A stretch of 64,000 nt of DNA from Flavobacterium lipolyticum. GTDB lineage: Bacteria; Bacteroidota; Bacteroidia; Flavobacteriales; Flavobacteriaceae. The position numbers were made by a program, and so were the translations under genes. Positions 1-8,051 of this stretch are shown here, in pieces. Position 1 is the stretch's first letter. Every line of letters starts with the position of its first letter. The notes beneath the pieces were generated by a model that did not search any database, was not told where the DNA came from, and was given only the letters and a program-made list of their open reading frames with translations. Where the stretch lies: NCBI RefSeq assembly GCF_020905335.1, contig NZ_JAJJMN010000001.1, forward strand, positions 868,001 to 932,000, read 5' to 3'.

Positions 1-815
1 TCCAACTCTTTCTCTTTTTGCAAAGAAACATCAGTATGTGTCCCGATCACACGCAATGGCTTTCCATTTTCATCCCTTTCAATCACCTTTCCACGATCCA
101 GAATCCACTTATAATTACCACTTGAAGTCATGACGCGATGGTAATTTTCGTAATATGGGATCTTATTATCAAAATGCTCCTGTATATCCGAATAGTACTT
201 TGGAAGATCCTCGGGATGCACAATCTTATCCCAACGTTCCGGATCATCGAAAATATCAGCGGAATCTAATTCTAAAATTTTTAACGACAATGACGAATAG
301 AAAACCCTATTGGTTACCATATCCCAATCCCAAATTCCGGCAGTAGAGGCCTCTAGAGCAAATTGAAAACGCTCTTCAGAAATACGTAGTTTTTCTTCCT
401 TATCTTTCAATTCCGTAATATCCGAAACATGTCCAAAAAAGCTAACACACCCGTCAGCGGACTGCTCTGTTTTGGCAGAAACCTTGAACCATCGCATCCC
501 TTTTTTAGGTAAAACAGCTCTAAATTCAACATTCCAGGGCTTTGCTTCTTTACGTGCTTTGACTAAAGACTGAAAAAACACATCACGATCCTGAGGAAAA
601 ATCCGGTCGTAAATGACCAATTTAATGTCATTGGTAAACTCTTTTACACTAAGTTCAAAAATATCGTCAGCTGATTTACTAACCAAAGGGAAAGTATACC
701 TGTTTTCGCTGTCCACAACAAACTGAAACAGCAGATCCGGCATTTCGGCAAGCAATTTTTTATAAAAATTATTTACCTCTAAGCAATTCTCATTTCCATA
801 TAAATCAAAAACCAT
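1..815 (-). CDS. PAS-domain sensor protein, N-terminal part (likely histidine kinase)
   Basis: The reading frame opens at the ATG ending at 815 and is still open at base 1, so about 271 N-terminal residues are visible and the C-terminus lies outside the window. Two PAS folds can be seen: residues about 20-135, ending in a GHVSDITELK-type exit, and about 148-265, a PAS_3/PAC-type fold with HPEDL, YKWILDRGKV and IGTHTDVS. There is no signal peptide or membrane segment in this part, so it is a cytosolic signal sensor. In Bacteroidota such tandem-PAS proteins usually end in a histidine kinase module, but that end is not visible, so a diguanylate cyclase or other output cannot be excluded. Confidence 0.8.
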   Translation of the reverse strand, partial: MVFDLYGNENCLEVNNFYKKLLAEMPDLLFQFVVDSENRYTFPLVSKSADDIFELSVKEFTNDIKLVIYDRIFPQDRDVFFQSLVKARKEAKPWNVEFRAVLPKKGMRWFKVSAKTEQSADGCVSFFGHVSDITELKDKEEKLRISEERFQFALEASTAGIWDWDMVTNRVFYSSLSLKILELDSADIFDDPERWDKIVHPEDLPKYYSDIQEHFDNKIPYYENYHRVMTSSGNYKWILDRGKVIERDENGKPLRVIGTHTDVSLQKEKEL

Positions 816-967
816 ATATCACTTATTTATGTAGATTGAAATATTAAAACAATGATCCCAATAGTAAAAAACAAAAGCTGAAACTGGCTCTTTTATTCTC
901 TAATTACCACAAAATATTATACAATATATTACTTTTTTGATTTAAAAACGACTTCCGGCTTCAAAAA

Positions 968-1864
968 TTACTTCCGTGGATGAAAAGATAACATTACCTC
1001 TTTCAAAAAACTCCTGTCTAAATGCACATAAATTTCGGTCGTAGTAATCGATTCGTGCCCTAACATCAACTGAATTGATCTTAAGTCGGCACCATTTTCA
1101 AGTAAATGAGTTGCAAAAGAATGTCTTAATGTATGTGGACTAATACTTTTATGGAGGTTAATTTTTACAGCAAGATCTTTTATAATGGTAAAAATCATGG
1201 CGCGTGTAAGCTGATTACCTCTCCTGTTCAAAAATAAAGTATCTTCACAACCTTTTTTTATTTTAAGATTCACCCGAATCTCCTTCTGATAAATCTGGAT
1301 GTATTTCTGAGCGAATTTACCCACCGGAACAAAACGCTCTTTATTTCCTTTTCCGGTAATCTTAACGAACCCTTCTTCAAAGAATAAATCTGAAATTTTT
1401 AAAGAAACCAATTCCGAAACCCTAAGTCCGCAGCCGTACAAAGTTTCTAGCATTGCCCTATTTCGTTCACCTTCATTGGTACTCAGATCAATTGCCGCAA
1501 TAAGAGAATCAATTTCATCTAAAGACAGCGTATCGGGCAATTTCCGCCCTGTTTTAGGAGTTTCGATCAGCTCCATCGGATTGTCGTTTCTGTAATCTTC
1601 AAAAACCAGATAATTAAAAAAACTTTTCAATCCCGAAATAATTCTCGCCTGTGATCGTGGATTGACTTCTTTAGCTACCGCATAAATAAACTGCTGAACC
1701 GTTTCGTCATCAATCTTTATGGGAGAAATCTCTATACTATTGGTTTCCAGAAAAAGACACAGACGCTCGATGTCAAAACCATAGTTTTCGATCGTGTTTT
1801 TAGACAAACCTCTCTCGATGCGCAAATACGACTGATAATCTTTTATGTAACGGGTCCAATTCAT
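968..1864 (-). CDS. xerD: Tyrosine recombinase XerD
   Basis: 298-residue site-specific tyrosine recombinase of the XerC/XerD type, which resolves chromosome dimers at dif with FtsK. The N-terminal SAM-like core-binding domain spans residues 1-100. The catalytic set is complete: R148 (GCGLRVSEL), K172 (TGKGNKER), H244 and R247 (HTLRH), H270 (LGH) and nucleophile Y279 (TTTEIYVHL). The start is placed at the ATG giving MNWTRYIKDY; an in-frame ATG six codons upstream is possible but adds MFYFVA, which is unlike the family. Length is normal for XerD. It ends close to the truncated PAS gene and is separated from the barrel gene upstream by a strong terminator. Confidence 0.93.
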   Translation of the reverse strand: MNWTRYIKDYQSYLRIERGLSKNTIENYGFDIERLCLFLETNSIEISPIKIDDETVQQFIYAVAKEVNPRSQARIISGLKSFFNYLVFEDYRNDNPMELIETPKTGRKLPDTLSLDEIDSLIAAIDLSTNEGERNRAMLETLYGCGLRVSELVSLKISDLFFEEGFVKITGKGNKERFVPVGKFAQKYIQIYQKEIRVNLKIKKGCEDTLFLNRRGNQLTRAMIFTIIKDLAVKINLHKSISPHTLRHSFATHLLENGADLRSIQLMLGHESITTTEIYVHLDRSFLKEVMLSFHPRK

Positions 1865-1892
1865 AGCTACAAAGTAAAACATTTTCAGGCAT

Positions 1893-1920
1893 AAAAAAAC
1901 CTTCCGGATTAGGGAAGGTT
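1893..1920 (-). terminator. Intrinsic terminator after the OmpA-like barrel gene
   Basis: On the minus strand AACCTTCCC and GGAAGGTT form a stem around a short loop, followed by a run of T. It lies just past the stop of the barrel gene ending at 1944 and upstream of xerD, so it separates the two transcription units. Confidence 0.8.
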
Positions 1921-1943
1921 ACAAATTTTATTATTGGATAAAA

Positions 1944-2522
1944 TTAGAATTTGTAGGCTAAAGATAACGCAAGGTTACTGTTTTTAGCACTATCATAATA
2001 ATCATCTGAATTATCAATATCTTTATCAGAAAGCGGAGACAATCCGATTGTATAACGAAGCCCTGCTGAAAGATTATCCGTAAAACTGTATCCGGCTCCT
2101 AAGTTAAAACCAAGATCTACCGATCTGGTCAAATCTTTAATGTTATTACCATTTACTTTAGCCGATAACAAAACGCCAAGCTGTGGACCCGCTTCAACAT
2201 TGAATTTTTTATCAATGATATAATACTTCGCAACTACAGGAATATTCAAATAGTTCAACTTAATATCCGTGTCATTCAATGAACCGTCAACTTTAGTTCC
2301 CTGAGCAGAAAATAAAAGCTCAGGCTGAATAAAAAATCTTTGAACCACATGAATTTCTGCAAAACCTCCAACGTGAAAACCAACAAGAGCTTTAGTATCT
2401 TCAACATCTCCTCCAACTACTGATGAAATATTAAGACCTCCTTTTACTCCGAATCTCGTCTTTTGTGCATTAGCAAAACCAAATACCATTACTGCCATAG
2501 CAGCCAAAATTATTCTTTTCAT
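1944..2522 (-). CDS. Outer-membrane beta-barrel protein (PorT/OMP_b-brl_2 type)
   Basis: 192 residues beginning with a signal peptide (MKRIILAAMAVMVFGFANAQ, cleavage after AQA/NAQ-like site), followed by an eight-stranded-barrel pattern of alternating residues: FGVKGGLNIS, VGFHVGGFAEI, FIQPELLFSAQG, YLNIPVVAKYY, VEAGPQLGVLL, GFNLGAGYSF and the C-terminal LALSLAYKF ending in aromatic F. This is the porin-family PF13568 pattern common in Flavobacteriia. No enzymatic residues are seen; the role is structural or unknown. It is a paralogue of the protein encoded divergently at 2926-3486. A TATATTTG box at 2551-2558 on this strand is a plausible -7 element. Confidence 0.88.
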   Translation of the reverse strand: MKRIILAAMAVMVFGFANAQKTRFGVKGGLNISSVVGGDVEDTKALVGFHVGGFAEIHVVQRFFIQPELLFSAQGTKVDGSLNDTDIKLNYLNIPVVAKYYIIDKKFNVEAGPQLGVLLSAKVNGNNIKDLTRSVDLGFNLGAGYSFTDNLSAGLRYTIGLSPLSDKDIDNSDDYYDSAKNSNLALSLAYKF

Positions 2523-2925
2523 TACAATTTGTTTTTTGAGTTATTCACCCCAAATATAAAGATAACCTTATTAAAAAAGAACTTGGATGCTAATTAATAA
2601 ATTGTAAATACCGTTTTATGTCTATATGAACAGACCTTTCTTCTTCATTATAACCCAATATCAAATCCAGAATATCAAAATAAACTTACGAAATAAAAAA
2701 GTTTCAAAACACAATTTGAACTATAAATCTGACTAAATAACAAATATAACCTAAAAAACCGATCACAAATAAACTTCTTAAATAGAGCCAATTACAAGCC
2801 TAAAACCAATAAAAATGGGAAATTTAGTAATTATTTAAACCAAAATATAAAACAATAAATTCCTAATTCTGTAGTTTTGACTAATAAATAACATTTAAAA
2901 AAAAACAAATTTTAAAACCACTTTT
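2523..2925. other. AT-rich divergent intergenic region
   Basis: About 400 nt between two divergent barrel genes, very AT-rich and without a convincing ORF. It holds -7-like boxes for both directions: TATATTTG on the minus strand at 2551-2558 and TAGTTTTG on the plus strand at 2872-2879. No clear TTTG -33 element is present at the right distance for either, so the promoters may be regulated or weak. I see no other feature. Confidence 0.5.
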
Positions 2926-3486
2926 ATGAAAAAGATAATCTTAGCAGCTGTATTGTTTATTGCAACTTCAGCTACAATTCAGGCACAATTAGTACAATTT
3001 GGAGTTAAAGCAGGGGTTAACTTTGCAAGCCAAACCGGAGACGCAGGTCTTCAGGGTGTAGCATTTGACAAAGAAGGAATCACTAGCTACCACGTAGGAG
3101 TTGTTGCAGAACTTAAATTGTTAGACAAATTTGCGATTCAACCGGAGCTTTTATATTCTACTCAGGGAGCAACTTACAAAAATGCTGTAAGTGAATTTAA
3201 AAATGAATTAGGCTACTTATCTATTCCTGTAATGGCTAAATTTTACCTAAACGACACTTTTAGCTTAGAAGTAGGTCCTCAGGCTTCCTTTTTATTAAGT
3301 GAAAAGAATAAGTTTGATGTTAAAGATGCACAAACTTTTGAATTTGGTCTTAATGCCGGATTAGGAGTAAAACTTACTAAAAGCATTTTTGTTCAGGGTC
3401 GTTATGGTCTAGGGTTAACTGAAGCTTCTAAAAATGCTGATGTTAAAAACTCAACTTTCCAGATCTCTGCAGGATTCTTGTTCTAA
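2926..3486 (+). CDS. Outer-membrane beta-barrel protein (PorT/OMP_b-brl_2 type)
   Basis: 186 residues with a signal peptide (MKKIILAAVLFIATSATIQAQ) and the same barrel pattern as the divergent neighbour: FGVKAGVNFAS, SYHVGVVAELKLL, FAIQPELLYSTQG, YLSIPVMAKFYL, LEVGPQASFLL, FGLNAGLGVKL and a terminal FQISAGFLF ending in F. It is a paralogue of 1944-2522. It should sit in the outer membrane; substrate or partner is unknown. A perfect hairpin terminator follows at 3511-3541. Confidence 0.88.
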   Translation: MKKIILAAVLFIATSATIQAQLVQFGVKAGVNFASQTGDAGLQGVAFDKEGITSYHVGVVAELKLLDKFAIQPELLYSTQGATYKNAVSEFKNELGYLSIPVMAKFYLNDTFSLEVGPQASFLLSEKNKFDVKDAQTFEFGLNAGLGVKLTKSIFVQGRYGLGLTEASKNADVKNSTFQISAGFLF

Positions 3487-3510
3487 AAAATATATCACAT
3501 ACTTTTACCA

Positions 3511-3541
3511 AAACCGTTCTATTAATTGGAACGGTTTTTTT
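3511..3541 (+). terminator. Intrinsic terminator after the second barrel gene
   Basis: AAACCGTTC and GAACGGTTT form a 9-bp stem with a 9-nt loop, followed by T residues. Confidence 0.85.
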
Positions 3542-3664
3542 ATTTTTACAACTGTTCAATGGCGATGGCAAAAATCAATGGCAATGGCAATGTCAAAATT
3601 CAATGATACTATCAATCGTTTCACATTTTACATATTACATTTTACATATCACACCTTACTATCC

Positions 3665-4078
3665 ATGAAAATCTGCATCATCAACGGACCCAATTTGAAT
3701 CTTTTAGGAAAAAGAGAACCGGAAGTTTACGGAAGTCAAACTTTTGAAGATTTTTTTGCAACGTTACAGGCCAAATTCCCAAACATTGAACTTTCGTATT
3801 ACCAAAGCAATATTGAAGGCGAATTGATTGGAAAAATTCAGGAATGTGGTTTTACTTTTGACGGAATTATTCTGAATGCCGGAGCCTACACGCATACCTC
3901 TATAGGATTGGGCGATGCCATGAAAGCCGTTACAACTCCCGTAATCGAAGTACACATTTCGAACACCTATGCCCGTGAAAGTTTTAGACATCAGTCGTAT
4001 TTATCCGGAAATGCTAAAGGTGTTATCCTTGGTTTCGGACTAAAAAGCTACGAACTGGCCATTCAGTCTTTTCTATGA
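3665..4078 (+). CDS. aroQ: 3-dehydroquinate dehydratase, type II
   Basis: 137 residues; catalyses conversion of 3-dehydroquinate to 3-dehydroshikimate in the cytosolic shikimate pathway. Type II signatures are all present: GPNLNLLGKREPEVYG near the N-terminus (catalytic Tyr/Arg loop), SNIEGELI, NAGAYTHTSIG (substrate-binding Asn and His), EVHISN and the RESFRHQSYLS stretch. The start is placed at MKICIINGPN; the frame is open further upstream but that extension contains low-complexity CAATGGC-rich intergenic sequence. Family length is about 140-150, so the protein is complete. Confidence 0.95.
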   Translation: MKICIINGPNLNLLGKREPEVYGSQTFEDFFATLQAKFPNIELSYYQSNIEGELIGKIQECGFTFDGIILNAGAYTHTSIGLGDAMKAVTTPVIEVHISNTYARESFRHQSYLSGNAKGVILGFGLKSYELAIQSFL

Positions 4079-4238
4079 GATATGAGATGTAAAATGAGAA
4101 CCGTGTAGGATAGGTAACTATTACCAATAAATAATTTTGATTAACGATTTTTGATTCTTAAATCGCGCCCAAATGTATTATGTTCCTGGATTTACTATTT
4201 AAACAAATAAAATATTTCAGATCACATTTCACACTTAA

Positions 4239-4294
4239 CATCTTACATTTAACATCTTACATTTAACATCTTACATTTAACATCTTACATTTAA
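4239..4294. repeat. Tandem array of a 14-nt unit
   Basis: Four perfect head-to-tail copies of a 14-nt unit (CATCTTACATTTAA), flanked by a degenerate half copy on the left, lie in the gap between aroQ and the DUF5686 gene. There are no unique spacers, so it is not a CRISPR. Confidence 0.9.
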
Positions 4295-4327
4295 CAAATT
4301 TTTAATAGCCTCATTTTTAACTTATTC

Positions 4328-4335
4328 TATTTTTG
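4328..4335 (+). promoter_or_regulatory. Possible -7 box (TATTTTTG)
   Basis: Matches the Bacteroidota TAnnTTTG box 18 nt upstream of the ATG at 4353. No good -33 TTTG is present, so the assignment is tentative. Confidence 0.4.
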
Positions 4336-4352
4336 TGAGAGATACGACTCTC

Positions 4353-6842
4353 ATGAAAAACTATACTTTACTTGCCTTTTTATTCTTTTCCGTTTCAAAT
4401 TTCGCCCAAATTAAGGGAACCGTAACCGATGAAAAAGGGACACCTTTGCCCTTCGTATCCGTCTTTGAAGAAAACACCTATAGCGGCACGACTTCTAACG
4501 AGCAGGGAAAATACCAGCTTACCGTAAAAGAGCCGGGCAAAAACAAAATCGTTTTTCAATACCTGGGATATAAAACTCAAAAAATAACAATTCCTGCTGA
4601 CGCAAAAACGACACTGCCGGATGTGAAAATGTCTGAGGAAAGTTTTGCTTTAAATGAGGTGGTGATTGACCCAAAAAATAATCCTGCCAACGCCATTATT
4701 AAAAGTGCTATGGCGGCCAAAAAAGACAACTCCGACAAAATTGCGCGATATACCGCCGATTTCTACTCCAAAGGAATGTTTAAAGTCAAAGACTTACCTA
4801 AGAAGATTTTGGGACAAAAAGTAGATCTGGGTGACGATCTTGCATCAAATTTAGATTCTACCGGAACTGGTATTTTATATTTATCCGAAACCATTTCTAA
4901 GGTTACTTTTGAAAAACCTAACAAATTAAAAGAACGCATTATCGCTTCTAAAATCTCGGGAAACAATAGAGGATACAGTTACAATACTGCTTCACGGTCG
5001 ACTTATGATTTTTATGAAAACACGATAAACTTCGACACCAAACTCATTTCTCCTATTGCCGACAATGCTTTCGCTTATTATAAATACAAACTCGAAGGTA
5101 CTTTTTTTGACGACAATAAACAGCAGATCTACAAAATCAAGGTAATCCCAAAACGCGATAAAGAACCTGTTTTTGAAGGCTACATTTACATTGTAGATGA
5201 TAGCTTTGCCATTTACGCCATCGATTTGGACATCAAAGGCTATCGCATGAAAAACGAATTCACGGAGGTAATGAATCTAAAACAAAATTTTACCTACAAT
5301 ACACAAAATAAAATCTGGATTAAAAATGCACAAACCTTAGATTTCACTGCCGGTATTTTTGGTATTAAATTCTCCGGAAAATTTGCTTATATATATTCCA
5401 ATTACGACTTTCCGGCTTCGTTTGAAAACAAAACATTCGGTAATGAAATTGTCTCTTTCGAACTCAACGCAAACAAAAAGGATGATACTTTCTGGAACAA
5501 CATTCGTCCAATTCCTCTAACCATTGAAGAAAGTAACGATTACACTAAAAAGGATAGTCTGCAAATAATCAGAAAATCTCAAAAATATACGGACTCCGTT
5601 GATGCCAAAAACAACAAATTTAAAGTTCTGGATGTCTTAATGGGCTACGATTATAAAAACACCTACAAAAGACATTCTTTCGAATATAAAGGATTGTTGA
5701 ATTTGGCCTCGCTAAGTTTTAATACCATTCAGGGATTTAATCTGGATTCCGGTTTCTCTTTTAAGAAATGGAGTGAAGACGAAAGTAAAACGACTTCGTT
5801 AAGTACCACTTTTAATTATGGCTTTTCAGATGAACACTTTAGGATTACCGGAGAATTCAGTCATAAATTCAACAATATAAATCACGCTACGATTAGTGCC
5901 TCAGGGGGAACTAAAGTAGCACAATTCAATAGTGCCGAACCCATAACCAAGTTGATCAATTCTATAAGTTCTTTATTTTTTAAAGACAATTACATGAAAC
6001 TGTATAATTTAGAGTTTGCACAGATCAACTATTCGCAAAACGTTCTAAATGGTGTCAGTCTCAATGCAAAATTGGGTTATGAGCAGCGAAAACCGCTTTT
6101 TAACACCACCGATTATTCTTTCTTCAAAAGAGATGACTTATACTCTTCCAACAATCCATTAGCTCCAAACGATTTCACCACTCCTGCATTTGAAAAACAT
6201 CATTTGTTCAAAACAGCTTTAAGTGCTCGAATTAACTTTGGAAACAAATACATTTCGAGACCAGATGGAAGATATAATTTTAAAAACGACAAATTCCCAA
6301 CACTCTTCTTAAATATTGAAAAAGCCTTTGCAGCAAGCGAAAAGAAATATGAATTTGAAAAAGTAGGAGCTGCCGTACTCTACGATTTATCATTGGGCAA
6401 TAAAGGTGTTTTAGGAATGAGTTTTAAAGCCGCCAAATTCTTTAATGCTGATAACATTTCGTTTGTCGATTACAAACATTTTAACGGAAACCAGACTCAC
6501 ATTGGCACAAGCAGCCGTTACCTGAATGTTTTCAACCTGATGCCTTACTACACCAACAGCACCAACGACAGTTATTTAGAAATGCATTTGGAACACAACG
6601 ACAAAGGCTACATTATGAATAAAATCCCGCTTTTGAATCTTTTAAAATCAACGATGAACATTGGTTTTCATTCACTGGCCGTACCGAACAGAAAACCTTA
6701 CACTGAGTTTACTGCTGGTTTAGACAATTTAGGATTTGGGAAGTTCAAAATCTTCAGAGTAGATTATGTTCATTCTTATCAGGGTGGCATTCAGCAAAAT
6801 GGCGTTGTCTTTGGATTGAAGATTTTGAATGTTCTAGACTAG
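4353..6842 (+). CDS. DUF5686 outer-membrane protein with carboxypeptidase-like regulatory domain
   Basis: 829 residues. A signal peptide (MKNYTLLAFLFFSVSNFAQ) is followed by a CarboxypepD_reg-like domain (residues about 20-105: IKGTVTDEKGTPLPFVSVF, GTTSNEQGKYQL, IVFQYLGYKTQ), then a long DUF5686 region rich in beta strands with aromatic barrel-like segments to the C-terminus. This is the architecture of outer-membrane proteins related to TonB-dependent transport in Bacteroidota, but without a plug or TonB box seen here; transported substrate is unknown. The start is placed at the ATG preceding the signal peptide; a GTG six codons upstream would overlap the -7-like box. It is monocistronic. 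Confidence 0.85.
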   Translation: MKNYTLLAFLFFSVSNFAQIKGTVTDEKGTPLPFVSVFEENTYSGTTSNEQGKYQLTVKEPGKNKIVFQYLGYKTQKITIPADAKTTLPDVKMSEESFALNEVVIDPKNNPANAIIKSAMAAKKDNSDKIARYTADFYSKGMFKVKDLPKKILGQKVDLGDDLASNLDSTGTGILYLSETISKVTFEKPNKLKERIIASKISGNNRGYSYNTASRSTYDFYENTINFDTKLISPIADNAFAYYKYKLEGTFFDDNKQQIYKIKVIPKRDKEPVFEGYIYIVDDSFAIYAIDLDIKGYRMKNEFTEVMNLKQNFTYNTQNKIWIKNAQTLDFTAGIFGIKFSGKFAYIYSNYDFPASFENKTFGNEIVSFELNANKKDDTFWNNIRPIPLTIEESNDYTKKDSLQIIRKSQKYTDSVDAKNNKFKVLDVLMGYDYKNTYKRHSFEYKGLLNLASLSFNTIQGFNLDSGFSFKKWSEDESKTTSLSTTFNYGFSDEHFRITGEFSHKFNNINHATISASGGTKVAQFNSAEPITKLINSISSLFFKDNYMKLYNLEFAQINYSQNVLNGVSLNAKLGYEQRKPLFNTTDYSFFKRDDLYSSNNPLAPNDFTTPAFEKHHLFKTALSARINFGNKYISRPDGRYNFKNDKFPTLFLNIEKAFAASEKKYEFEKVGAAVLYDLSLGNKGVLGMSFKAAKFFNADNISFVDYKHFNGNQTHIGTSSRYLNVFNLMPYYTNSTNDSYLEMHLEHNDKGYIMNKIPLLNLLKSTMNIGFHSLAVPNRKPYTEFTAGLDNLGFGKFKIFRVDYVHSYQGGIQQNGVVFGLKILNVLD

Positions 6843-6843
6843 G

Positions 6844-7080
6844 AAAAGTTACTGAGAAACTAAGGTTCTAAGATTCTAAGTTTTTCCTTAGCATCTTAGA
6901 ACCTTAGCCACTTAGAGTATTTCCCCTCAATATAATCATCTCCTATTCTATAGGAAGAATCCAGCAAAATGATTTGAAAAAGTTACCGAGAAACTAAGGT
7001 TCTAAGATTCTAAGTTTTTCCTTAGCATCTCAGAACCTTAGCATCTTAGGTCCTTAGCCACTTAGAGTCTTTCTCCTCAA
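6844..7080. repeat. Two direct copies of a CTAAG-type hairpin repeat
   Basis: Copy 1 (6844-6930) and copy 2 (6978-7080) share a nearly identical segment built from 8-nt steps (CTAAGGTT, CTAAGATT, CTAAG) followed by its inverse. In copy 1 the arms 6860-6880 and 6887-6907 pair over 21 positions with one mismatch, leaving a 6-nt loop rich in T. The element sits between convergent genes and can act on either strand. A related copy is at 9369-9455. No transposase is linked to it. Confidence 0.85.
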
Positions 7081-7952
7081 TGATAATCATCCGGTTCAAT
7101 ATGAATCAACACATTGCCCAATTGCGGAATTTTTTCTTTTAAGGTATCCTGTAGTTTGTGTGATAACTCATGCCCTTCTTTCACCGAAATTTTAGCCGAA
7201 ACTATGGCATGAAGGTCTACATGATATCGCATTCCTGCTTTACGGATAAAACATTTTTCGGTACCCAGAATACCCGGAACTGTTAAAGCCTTTACACGGA
7301 TTTCTTCGACTAAATCATCGTTCAGATTTTCGTCCATAATTTCACCCAAGGCCGGTCTGAAAATTTTATAACTGTTGTATAAGATAAAAAAAGCAGCAAA
7401 AAGCGCCGCCCAGTCATCTGCTGATTCATACCCCTGCCCCATAATCAAGGCAATCGAAATTCCGGCAAACGCTGCTACCGAAGTGATCGCGTCACTACGA
7501 TGGTGCCAGGCATCTGCCGCCAATGATGAGCTGTTGGTTTGCTTGCTTCTTTTCATTACCAAACGAAATGAATATTCTTTCCATATGATAATAGCTCCCA
7601 AAACATAAAGTGTCCAGGGTTTTGGTAAATCATGCGGAGTCTGGATATTAGCAATACTCTCATATCCGATAATAGTCGCTGAAGTAATCAGAAAACCAAC
7701 CACCAAAAACGTAATTAAAGGTTCTGCCCGACCGTGACCATAAGGATGATTTTCGTCTGCCGGTTTATTCGAATACTTAATTCCGAACAGAACCAAAAAT
7801 GACGAAAATATATCGGTTGTCGATTCGATCGCATCGGCAATTAGGGCATATGAATTGCCAAAAAAACCTGCCAGCCCTTTTAAGATGGCTAAGCAGGTGT
7901 TTCCTATAATACTGAAATAAGTAGCTTTTACAGCTTTTTGTTCATCTGTCAT
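7077..7952 (-). CDS. Cation diffusion facilitator (CDF) family metal transporter
   Basis: 291 residues; a proton-driven exporter of divalent metal (Zn, Fe, Co or Mn) in the inner membrane. Typical CDF layout: N-terminal transmembrane helices with the first half-site in LIADAIESTTD, the signature HPYGHGRAEPL, a second half-site HHRSDAITS (H-x3-D), and a C-terminal cytosolic metallochaperone-like dimerisation domain from about residue 205 containing MRYHVDLHAIV and LIHIEPDDYH. One usual Asp of the first site appears as Glu, so the metal cannot be predicted. Length is normal. Confidence 0.92.
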   Translation of the reverse strand: MTDEQKAVKATYFSIIGNTCLAILKGLAGFFGNSYALIADAIESTTDIFSSFLVLFGIKYSNKPADENHPYGHGRAEPLITFLVVGFLITSATIIGYESIANIQTPHDLPKPWTLYVLGAIIIWKEYSFRLVMKRSKQTNSSSLAADAWHHRSDAITSVAAFAGISIALIMGQGYESADDWAALFAAFFILYNSYKIFRPALGEIMDENLNDDLVEEIRVKALTVPGILGTEKCFIRKAGMRYHVDLHAIVSAKISVKEGHELSHKLQDTLKEKIPQLGNVLIHIEPDDYH

Positions 7953-7972
7953 TTAACTACGTTTATACTTTT

Positions 7973-8040
7973 TTTGCCACGAATTCACGAATTATACAAA
8001 AAAGTATAATCTTAGTTCAAAGTCGTGAATTCGTGGCAAA
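7973..8040. repeat. Long inverted repeat (GCCACGAATTC element)
   Basis: Perfect 18-bp arms at 7973-7990 and 8023-8040 enclose a second small hairpin (7991-7997 with 8004-8010). The element sits between the CDF gene and murA. A related, less perfect element occurs at 10587-10692. It lacks a T tract on one side, so it may act as an RNA stabiliser or bidirectional terminator. Confidence 0.88.
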
Positions 8041-8051
8041 TATTTCTACGC

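Noticed and set aside
155..346. Plus-strand ORF of 63 codons
   Set aside because: Shadow of the PAS-domain gene on the minus strand, whose frame is continuous and motif-rich.
3434..3664. N-terminal extension of the aroQ frame
   Set aside because: Overlaps the barrel gene and its terminator; the extra residues are unlike the family.
4239..4294. CRISPR array
   Set aside because: The repeats are contiguous without spacers and no cas gene is present.
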